From NCBI GenBank assembly GCA_024653385.1, contig JANLFZ010000019.1, forward strand, positions 8,740-22,828: DNA of 14,089 bases, written 5' to 3'. The notes below the pieces were generated by a model. It was not told the DNA's origin. It did no database searches and saw nothing but the letters and a program-made list of their open reading frames with translations. Shown here piece after piece: positions 1-5,866 of this stretch (the first letter of the stretch is position 1; each line of letters starts with the position of its first letter). Source of the stretch: Thermoguttaceae bacterium (GTDB lineage Bacteria; Planctomycetota; Planctomycetia; Pirellulales; Thermoguttaceae). The position numbers and the translations under genes were made by a program.

Positions 1-24
1 CCTCTCCTCCTGGCCGAGGAGAGG
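1..24. repeat. perfect 9-bp inverted repeat, 6-nt loop
   Basis: CCTCTCCTC (1-9) and GAGGAGAGG (16-24) are exact reverse complements around the loop CTGGCC. The hairpin lies inside the end of the upstream coding frame, about 40 bases before cheR. There is no T-run after it, so it is not a standard terminator. It could be an mRNA structure affecting cheR translation or simply a codon-driven coincidence. Confidence 0.35.
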
Positions 25-57
25 GACGCCGTCGACGCTGCCACTGCCGCCGGGTGA
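1..57 (+). CDS. 3' end of an upstream chemotaxis-operon gene (possibly CheW)
   Basis: An open frame enters from the left edge and ends at TGA 55-57, giving the 18 C-terminal residues PLLLAEERDAVDAATAAG. Its stop lies directly at the start of cheR, so the two are almost certainly in one operon. The LLLAEERDAV stretch resembles the end of many CheW proteins, where a short helix of the type LLsaeE follows the last beta strand. The fragment is far too short to assign with confidence, and the C-terminus of a receptor or another chemotaxis protein is equally possible. Confidence 0.4.
   Translation, partial: PLLLAEERDAVDAATAAG
53..57 (+). promoter_or_regulatory. Shine-Dalgarno for cheR (supports ATG 66)
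   Basis: GGTGA matches the 3' part of the AGGAGGTGA Shine-Dalgarno consensus and sits 8 nt before ATG 66. The alternative GTG at 54 has no comparable purine-rich sequence ahead of it. The motif also contains the upstream gene's stop codon. Confidence 0.4.
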
Positions 58-65
58 ACCGCCCC

Positions 66-950
66 ATGCCGCTTGCCGACCTCGTTCCCATCCAGCCGCT
101 GCCTCCCTTCGTCGCCGCCGAGCAGGTGACCGACGCGCAATTGGCGCGGTACGCCGCGCTGATTTACCAGCGCACGGGCATACGGGTCTCGCCGCAGAAG
201 AAGACGCTTCTGTCGAACCGGCTCCGGCGACGGCTGCGCGACACCGGCATCGAGAGCTTCGAGGCGTATTACCGGCGACTTAGCGCGCTGCCGCCCGGCG
301 ATCCCGAGTGGGACGCCTTCCTCCAGGAAATCACCACGCACGAAACGTACCTGTTCCGCGACGAGTCGCAGTGGCGGTGGTTCTCGCGCGAGTACCTGGC
401 GCAGAAGGCGGAAGAGGGCCGTGCCGGCGCGCGGCGCGTGCTGCGGATCTGGTCGGCGGCGTGCAGCACCGGCGACGAGCCCGTGACCATCGCCTGCTGC
501 GTGGCCGCGTGCCTGCCGAATGTCGAGCGGTGGAACGTGCAAATCCTCGCCACGGACATCGGCAAAGGCGCGCTCGAGCAGGCCCGGGCCGCGGTCTTCG
601 GCGAGCGCGCCATGCGGCTGGTTCCCGAGGAGTACCGCCGGCGCTTCTTCACCAAGGCCAAGGATGCGCCCCTGTGGCGGGCGCGCCCCGCGCTAACGCG
701 CATGATCGTCTACCGCCAGCACAACCTGATGGAACCGCTGGCCAGTCCCCCGTTCGACCTCGTCTTCCTCAAGAACGTGCTGATCTACTTCGACACGGAA
801 TCGAAGAAGACCGTCGTGCGGCACCTGACCGCGGCCATCAAGCCTGAAGGGCTCCTGGTCACCGGCGCCGCGGAAGGCGTCGGCGACCTGCTCAAGGGGT
901 TCGTCAGGCTTCAACCGTGGCTCCACCGCAAGCCGGGAAAGCAGGCATGA
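66..950 (+). CDS. cheR: CheR, chemoreceptor glutamate methyltransferase
   Basis: SAM-dependent methyltransferase that methylates glutamates on chemoreceptors in the cytoplasm, the adaptation arm of chemotaxis. Residue numbers count from the alternative GTG at 54, which overlaps the upstream stop. ATG 66 is preferred because GGTGA precedes it. An all-helical N-terminal domain (about 25-90) leads to ITTHETYLF (93-101), the family's TTNET-YFFR block. RIWSAACSTGDEP (131-143) is the SAM-binding glycine motif, ILATDI (164-169) the acidic SAM-ribose contact, and LKNVLIYFD (239-247) the CRNVLIYF block. Length (about 295 aa) is normal. Three usually conserved positions differ: H for N in NET, D for E in GEEPYS (here GDEPVT), and K for R in RNVLIYF. 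The changes are conservative, so activity is probable but untested. The gene ends in an ATGA overlap with cheA. Confidence 0.94.
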   Translation: MPLADLVPIQPLPPFVAAEQVTDAQLARYAALIYQRTGIRVSPQKKTLLSNRLRRRLRDTGIESFEAYYRRLSALPPGDPEWDAFLQEITTHETYLFRDESQWRWFSREYLAQKAEEGRAGARRVLRIWSAACSTGDEPVTIACCVAACLPNVERWNVQILATDIGKGALEQARAAVFGERAMRLVPEEYRRRFFTKAKDAPLWRARPALTRMIVYRQHNLMEPLASPPFDLVFLKNVLIYFDTESKKTVVRHLTAAIKPEGLLVTGAAEGVGDLLKGFVRLQPWLHRKPGKQA

Positions 951-3940
951 CCGCACCCGAAACCCGCGACGAGTTCTTCGAGTCTCTTCTGGGAGATTTC
1001 CTCGACGAGTCCGGGCAGTTGCTTGCGCGGCTCAACGAGAACCTCCTCCAGTTGGACGAATGGGTCCGCGCGCTCGATCCCGACCAGCACCAGCCGTGCG
1101 ACCCCGAGCTGATCAACGAGATGTTCCGGGCCGCGCACAGCCTCAAGGGCCTCTCCGCGATGCTCGGGCTGAAGGACATCAATCAGCTCACGCACAAGAT
1201 CGAGAACGTCTTCGACGCGGCGCGCAAGGACGAACTGCCCGTTACGGGAGGCGTGGTCGAGCTGATGTTCCAGGCCGTGGACCGGTTGGGAGGCCTGGTC
1301 GACATGCTGAAGTCGCCCGAGGCCCCGCCGGTCGAGTGCGACTCGGTGGTGCACGACATCCAGACGCTGCTCCAGTCGGCGGGCGTCGAGCGCCGCGCGT
1401 CGACCCAGGCCGACGCCGAACGCGCCTTGGCCGAGGTGGTCGCCTCGCCGGCGTCCCCGGAGCCCGGCGCGCCCGAACCGGCGTCCAGCGCGGCGGAAGG
1501 CTCCCCGGAGCCGCAGGTGGTCCCGGCGGCAAGCGCTGGCGCTTCCGCCGAGCCGGCGCCACCTTCGGATCCGTTCGCGAACGTGCGCGACGAGGCGGAG
1601 CCTTCCGACAAGTACCTGGCGATGTTCATCGACGAGGCGGAACTCTCGCTCGACGAGTTGACCGAGACGCTGTTGGCCACCGAACGGCGCTCCGGTCCCG
1701 AGGCGATCGAGCGGCTTCTGGTCACGTCGCATCGGATCAAGGGATCGGCCGCCTCGCTCGGCCTGAACCGCGTCGCCAAGCTCGCCCATTTCATGGAGGA
1801 TCTGCTCCAGGACCTGGCCGCGTGTGGGGGTGGACTGTCGCCGAATCTGGCCGACGCCATGCTTCGATGCACGGATGGCCTACGACAATACGTGGCGGCC
1901 TTGAAGAAGGGCGAGGTTCCGACCGACCGGTTCGGCGAGCTGGCGCGGGAATTGGCCGCGGCCCACGGGGATCGGCCGACCGACGAGCCCAGCGCCCGGC
2001 CGACCGCCGAACCCGAAGCCGCCGAGCCGGCGCCAGCGGCCCCGGTTGCGGTTTCCGGGGAGCTGCGCCGCATCGTGGCGGCCGCCGCCCCGGCCGGCTC
2101 CATTGCGTGGGCCGGCGAAGTCCGATTCCGCCCGGGGTTGGCCCTGGTAGGTCTCAAGGCCAGACTGTTGTTCGAGAAGCTCTCGAACCTCGGCATGGTG
2201 TGCTACTTCGACCCACCGGCGGAAGCCCTGGAGGGAATCGACGACCTCGAAAAGGTCTGCTTCGGCGTGTGTACGGAACAGCCGCGCGAGACGGTCGTCC
2301 GCCAACTGCGCGTGGCGGGCGTGGAGCACGTGGCCATGGAACCGGCCGAGTCCCCCGACGGCATGCGGCACGGGGCCGACAGAGAAGAGGCCTCCGCGGC
2401 AACTGCCGGAAGCGCTGTGCCGGCGGGCCAAGCGGTTTCGACCGCCGAGCCCGCGGGCCGGCGCGCGCCGGACGAGCCCGCCAAATCCGTCCCCGCCGAA
2501 CCGGGGCGTCCCGCCGAGACGATTCGGGTGGACATCGAACGGCTCGACCAGTTGATGAACCTGGCCGGACAACTCGTCATCAACAAGGCCCGGTTCGCGC
2601 AGATCGGCGACCGCTTGAAGCGATCCCTCCACACACGGCATGCGACCCGGGTGCTGGGCAGCGTCTTCCAGACCCTCGAGCGGATGTCGGCCGGCACGGT
2701 CGCCTGCGGCGGCCAGGTGCAGGCCGAGTTGGAAAGCCTCAGGACCCTGGCACGCCGCGTCCAAGCCGATCTCGAAGCGGTGCGGCAGGACCTGGCGGCC
2801 TTGAACGAGGTCCGTGGCGCGGTCAACGACTTGTCCGAGGCGATTCATCAACTCGACCGCGTGACCGACGGCATCCAGCAGAGCGTCATGGACACGCGCA
2901 TGGTGCCGATCGGTCCCCTGTTTGCGCGCTTCAAGCGGGTGGTGCGCGACATCACCCGCGCCAACGGCAAGGAAGTCCGCCTGGTGATCAACGGGGAGAA
3001 GACGGAACTGGACAAGCGGATGATCGACGAGCTGGGCGATCCGCTGATCCACATGGTCCGCAACGCGGCCGACCACGGCATCGAACCGCCCGAGGTCCGC
3101 CTCGCGGCCGGAAAGCCCCGCGAGGGCACCATCACGCTGGATGCCTTCCACCGCGGCAGCAGCATCATCATCCAGGTGGTCGACGACGGCAAGGGGCTCG
3201 ATGCCGAACGGATCCTCCAGAAGGCCGTCGACAGGGGCCTCGTCGCGCCGGCCGAGGCCGAGCGGATGAGCCGCCAGCAAATCTTCCAGCTCATCTGGGA
3301 GCCCGGCTTGAGCACCGCGGAAAAGGTCACCGAGGTCTCGGGCCGCGGCATGGGCATGGATATCGTCAAGAGCAAGATCGAGGATCTCAACGGAACCGTC
3401 GAACTGGACAGCACGCCGGGTCAGGGAACCACCTTCACGATCAAGCTCCCCTTGACCCTGGCGATCCTTCCCAGCCTGATGGTGGAAATCGGCGGCGATG
3501 TGTTCGCCATGCCGATCGAGGCCGTGGCCGAGATCGTCTCGGTGCGCGAGCAGGATCTGGCGACGGTCCACGGCTGCCTGACGGCGAGGGTGCGCGATCG
3601 TGTGGTGTCGGTCGTGCGCCTCGACGAGGTGCTCCAGTGGACCGGCCACAGCGCGCGAGCAACCGGCGACGAGAACGGCCGGACGAACCTCGTGATCGTC
3701 GGCGAGCGCGGGCGCGAGATCGGGCTGTACGTCGATCGCGTCGTCGGCGAGGAAGACGTTGTCATCAAGTCGATGGCCGAGAACTACCGCAATGTCGCCG
3801 GAATCGCCGGGGCTAGCATCCTCGGCGACGGCCGCGTCTCGTTGATCCTCGACGTGGCCGCCCTGATCGAGCGGGCTGCCGCGTGCGGCATGGCCAACCG
3901 GCAAGCCAATCAGACCGCGCGGGCCCGTTGCCCAGGGTGA
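947..3940 (+). CDS. cheA: CheA, chemotaxis histidine kinase with two HPt domains
   Basis: Histidine autokinase of the receptor signalling array that passes phosphate to CheY. ATG 947 overlaps the cheR stop (ATGA) and gives 997 aa. A GTG 30 bases upstream is also in frame. Domains in order: HPt1 about 5-115 with phospho-acceptor H64 in HSLKG; HPt2 about 220-323 with H262 in HRIKGSAASLG; a P2-like response-regulator-docking region 384-466; a P3 dimerisation domain from ETIRVD at 524 to about 665, longer than the Escherichia coli one and carrying a coiled-coil-like insert; an HATPase domain with N-box N706 (VRNAADHG), G1 box DDGKG 746-750, F-box F780 and G2 box GRGMGMD from 799; and a CheW-like P5 domain 839-997. 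Ala/Pro/Glu-rich linkers separate the modules. There is no receiver domain. The second HPt is the unusual feature, since most CheA proteins have one. All kinase motifs look intact. Confidence 0.96.
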   Translation: MTAPETRDEFFESLLGDFLDESGQLLARLNENLLQLDEWVRALDPDQHQPCDPELINEMFRAAHSLKGLSAMLGLKDINQLTHKIENVFDAARKDELPVTGGVVELMFQAVDRLGGLVDMLKSPEAPPVECDSVVHDIQTLLQSAGVERRASTQADAERALAEVVASPASPEPGAPEPASSAAEGSPEPQVVPAASAGASAEPAPPSDPFANVRDEAEPSDKYLAMFIDEAELSLDELTETLLATERRSGPEAIERLLVTSHRIKGSAASLGLNRVAKLAHFMEDLLQDLAACGGGLSPNLADAMLRCTDGLRQYVAALKKGEVPTDRFGELARELAAAHGDRPTDEPSARPTAEPEAAEPAPAAPVAVSGELRRIVAAAAPAGSIAWAGEVRFRPGLALVGLKARLLFEKLSNLGMVCYFDPPAEALEGIDDLEKVCFGVCTEQPRETVVRQLRVAGVEHVAMEPAESPDGMRHGADREEASAATAGSAVPAGQAVSTAEPAGRRAPDEPAKSVPAEPGRPAETIRVDIERLDQLMNLAGQLVINKARFAQIGDRLKRSLHTRHATRVLGSVFQTLERMSAGTVACGGQVQAELESLRTLARRVQADLEAVRQDLAALNEVRGAVNDLSEAIHQLDRVTDGIQQSVMDTRMVPIGPLFARFKRVVRDITRANGKEVRLVINGEKTELDKRMIDELGDPLIHMVRNAADHGIEPPEVRLAAGKPREGTITLDAFHRGSSIIIQVVDDGKGLDAERILQKAVDRGLVAPAEAERMSRQQIFQLIWEPGLSTAEKVTEVSGRGMGMDIVKSKIEDLNGTVELDSTPGQGTTFTIKLPLTLAILPSLMVEIGGDVFAMPIEAVAEIVSVREQDLATVHGCLTARVRDRVVSVVRLDEVLQWTGHSARATGDENGRTNLVIVGERGREIGLYVDRVVGEEDVVIKSMAENYRNVAGIAGASILGDGRVSLILDVAALIERAAACGMANRQANQTARARCPG

Positions 3941-4007
3941 ACAGGACCTCTCGCGTCGCCGACCCGAACCGTTCCATCGACACGAGCTGAACGAAGCGAG
4001 CCATCGT

Positions 4008-4625
4008 ATGATAAACACCCAGGCCCTTGCTGATGCAAACCTCGAACTGCTCCATCAGTTCTTTTCCGCCGCCACCCACGACGCCTCGGCGGCGATGTGC
4101 CGATGGACCGACGGTCTGATCTCGCTGTCGCTCGACGAGGTCCGCGAGATCCCCATGGAAGAGGTTTCCGCGGAACTCGGTTTCGGCGATGACCTCTTGA
4201 CCATGGTCGTGCTCAGTGCGCAGGGCGAGGTCGGCGGCGAAATGATCCTCGCGTTCGACGAGTACAACGGCAGGCGGCTGGCCGCCTCGCTTATCGGCCG
4301 GCCCGTGGACGAGTCGGCCCCTTGGAGCGAGTTGGAGAAATCGGCCCTCACCGAGACCGGGAACATCCTCGGCTGCGCCTACATGAACGCGCTGACGCGA
4401 TTGATCGACGCCGAACTGGTTCCCACGGCCCCTTGGTTCCTCCAGGACTACGGCGCCAGCGTGCTCGAGCAAGCGCTGTTGGCCCAGGCATCCCAATGCG
4501 ATCGTGTGCTCGTCTGCCGGACCGGCTTCCACCGGCATGGCGAGGAGTTGAACTGGCGAGTGGTGTTCGTCCCCACGATGGCCCTTCGGCGCGCCATGGA
4601 AAACGCGCTGCGCCGCGGAGCCTGA
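4008..4625 (+). CDS. cheC: CheC-family CheY-phosphate phosphatase
   Basis: Predicted to dephosphorylate CheY-P, the signal-off step in systems without CheZ. The 205-aa protein has the CheC fold pattern: a VPMEEV-type strand region, a GEVGGEMILAF strand, the helix with ALTETGNILGCAYMNAL, then PTAPWFLQDYG and the C-terminal strand pair ending FVPTM. E116 and N119 form the ExxN catalytic pair in the second helix. The matching first helix reads ELLHQFF (E13-H16), so its expected asparagine is histidine and this site is probably inactive. The enzyme would then work with one site, as CheX does, but its layout is CheC-like. It starts 67 bp after cheA with only a weak purine-rich leader, and cheD follows at once. 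CheC proteins are commonly bound and stimulated by CheD, which fits the adjacency. Confidence 0.85.
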   Translation: MINTQALADANLELLHQFFSAATHDASAAMCRWTDGLISLSLDEVREIPMEEVSAELGFGDDLLTMVVLSAQGEVGGEMILAFDEYNGRRLAASLIGRPVDESAPWSELEKSALTETGNILGCAYMNALTRLIDAELVPTAPWFLQDYGASVLEQALLAQASQCDRVLVCRTGFHRHGEELNWRVVFVPTMALRRAMENALRRGA

Positions 4626-4645
4626 CACCCCGAACCGCCTTGCGT

Positions 4646-4649
4646 GGAG
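4646..4649 (+). promoter_or_regulatory. Shine-Dalgarno for cheD (sets ATG 4656)
   Basis: GGAG lies 6 nt before ATG 4656. An in-frame GTG at 4644 would place this sequence inside the gene and has no leader motif of its own, so ATG 4656 is preferred. Confidence 0.55.
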
Positions 4650-4655
4650 CACAAG

Positions 4656-5147
4656 ATGTCGCAAAGCACGCTTCTGGAAACCGCCCAACCGATCGCGGTC
4701 GGGATGGGGCAAATCCGCGTGGCTCACGGCCCGGCCGTCCTTGGCGCGGTCCTCGGATCGTGCGTGGGGGTTGCCTTGTTTGCTCCGCGGCTGCGGATCG
4801 GCGCCTTGGGACACATCGTGCTACCCGATTCCAAAGGGCAACCGGCCAGCCCCGGCAAGTTCGCCGACACGGCCATTCCGGCCATGCTGCACGAGTTGCA
4901 GGCCCTGGGCGTGCATCCCAGCGGCCTTGTGGCCAAAATCGTCGGCGGCGCCTGCATGTTCGCCATGTCGGGCCCACTTCAGATCGGCGCAGCCAACATC
5001 GAGGCCGCCGTGCGCATCCTGGGTAATGCGGGAATCGCCGTGGCCGCTCGAGACGTCGGGGGCACCAAGGGACGGCGCGTCCGCTTGGACTGCACCACCG
5101 GCATGCTTGAAATAGAAATCGTCGGCTGCCCCCCGCAGCAGCTATGA
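4656..5147 (+). CDS. cheD: CheD, chemoreceptor glutamine deamidase
   Basis: Deamidates specific glutamines of chemoreceptors to glutamate and, in CheC-containing bacteria, binds CheC. The 163-aa product shows the full family signature: LGSCVGVAL with catalytic cysteine C36, GHIVLP with catalytic histidine H53, KIVGGACMF (the KIFGGAnMF block), QIGAANI, and VGGTKGRRVRLDCTTG near the C-terminus. The length is typical. ATG 4656 was chosen because GGAG precedes it by 6 nt. It lies 30 bp after the cheC-family gene, and the pair almost certainly share a transcript. With CheR present and no CheB in the window, CheD is the only deamidase seen here. Confidence 0.95.
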   Translation: MSQSTLLETAQPIAVGMGQIRVAHGPAVLGAVLGSCVGVALFAPRLRIGALGHIVLPDSKGQPASPGKFADTAIPAMLHELQALGVHPSGLVAKIVGGACMFAMSGPLQIGAANIEAAVRILGNAGIAVAARDVGGTKGRRVRLDCTTGMLEIEIVGCPPQQL

Positions 5148-5166
5148 CGGGTAGCCGGAGAGTAGG

Positions 5167-5208
5167 GGGATTAGAGATAAGGGATTGGGGATTGGGGATT
5201 GGGGATGC
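5167..5208 (+). repeat. GGGATTG heptamer tandem repeat / G-quadruplex motif
   Basis: Six consecutive 7-base units fill this stretch: GGGATTA, GAGATAA, three perfect GGGATTG copies (5181-5201), and GGGATGC. Read as G-tracts, 5181-5204 contains four runs of three or four G separated by three ATT loops, which meets the standard definition of an intramolecular G-quadruplex on the + strand. It lies between the cheD stop and cheY, so the transcript would carry it. Short degenerate heptamer repeats of this kind are known from intergenic DNA of several bacteria, notably cyanobacteria. Any function here is inference. Confidence 0.8.
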
Positions 5209-5309
5209 AAGGGTATCGGTGACCGTTCACAAGCTGGGAACCGGCACGTTTTTCGGCCCCTTGCGGGCGGGGAGACGTGCCTGTCCCTTTCACACCCCAG
5301 CGAGATGCC

Positions 5310-5702
5310 ATGCCAAGGCGATTGCTCGTCACTGATGACGCGGTGATTATTCGGGAGATGATCAAAGATGCCGCCAGAGGGGCTGGCTGGACCATTGCCG
5401 GGGAAGCCGGCGACGGCATCGAGGCGGTCGAACGTTTCCGCGAGTTGAGACCCGACGCGGTCACGCTTGACTTGGTCATGCCCCGCCGTGGCGGAATCGA
5501 GACGCTCCGCGAGATGCTCGCCATCGACCCAACCGCTCGCGTGGTCGTGGTAAGTGCCTTGGAACAGAAATCCATCCTCCGACAGGCATTTCAGATCGGC
5601 GCCGCCGACTTTCTGGTCAAGCCGTTCGATCGAAAGACTCTTGTGCAGACGCTCGACGCCTTGGTTCCCCCAGTCGAAGGGGTCCAGCAAGGTCTCTCTT
5701 GA
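5310..5702 (+). CDS. cheY: CheY, single-domain response regulator
   Basis: Receiver that takes phosphate from CheA and signals to the flagellar switch. It is 130 aa with nothing beyond the receiver fold. Key residues: acidic pair D9-D10 in VTDD, phospho-acceptor D54 in TLDLVMP, switch residue S82 in VVVVSALEQ, and K104-P105 in FLVKPF. GGIETLREM, SALEQ and AFQIGAADFLVKPF resemble the Bacillus/Thermotoga type of CheY, the natural substrate of CheC. ATG 5310 gives the usual short N-terminus before the first strand. An in-frame GTG at 5277 would add 11 residues. Separation from cheD by 162 bp and the heptamer tract leaves open a separate promoter, but none is convincing. It could also act outside motility, though the neighbours argue for chemotaxis. 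Confidence 0.92.
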   Translation: MPRRLLVTDDAVIIREMIKDAARGAGWTIAGEAGDGIEAVERFRELRPDAVTLDLVMPRRGGIETLREMLAIDPTARVVVVSALEQKSILRQAFQIGAADFLVKPFDRKTLVQTLDALVPPVEGVQQGLS

Positions 5703-5866
5703 CCGACCATCCGCCGATTCGCTATCTTCCGCAGCCCGCCGTGCGCCCTGGGGTCGGACCCTAGCAGTCGCGGTTCGGCAACACGGGATGTGGGCTGCCT
5801 GGCGGTGAAGCTCGCAGCACAGATTCCCCAGACTTCGCCGATTGTCCATTCTTTGCGGTCTCGCCA
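5703..5866. other. intergenic region between cheY and the esterase gene
   Basis: No convincing gene, promoter or terminator is seen here. Codon bias on the + strand is weak, and the only structured element is the palindrome at 5748-5764. The weakly coding character continues to about 6025, inside the frame annotated as the esterase N-terminus. Confidence 0.5.
5748..5764. repeat. 17-bp near-perfect palindrome
   Basis: CTGGGGTCGGACCCTAG reads as CTGGGGTC, a central G, and GACCCTAG. The two arms are complementary except at one position. It lies 46 bp after cheY. With a one-base centre it fits a dimeric protein-binding site or a repetitive extragenic palindrome better than an RNA hairpin. No T-run follows, so it is not an ordinary terminator. 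Confidence 0.4.

Noticed and set aside
1060..3816. Long second-frame open reading on the plus strand inside cheA (about 918 codons).
   Set aside because: It is an Arg/Gly/Pro-rich frame-shifted shadow, expected in GC-rich genes, with no domain content.
1880..4018. Very long open frame on the minus strand opposite cheA (about 712 codons).
   Set aside because: It mirrors the codon bias of cheA, is His/Asp/Arg-rich with no recognisable domain, and cheA itself is unambiguous.
5167..5208. Tandem repeats as a possible CRISPR array.
   Set aside because: The units are 7 bases with no spacers and no cas genes nearby.
5310..5702. Possibility that this receiver is the N-terminus of a CheB methylesterase.
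   Set aside because: The frame stops right after the receiver fold and no methylesterase motifs appear in any frame downstream.
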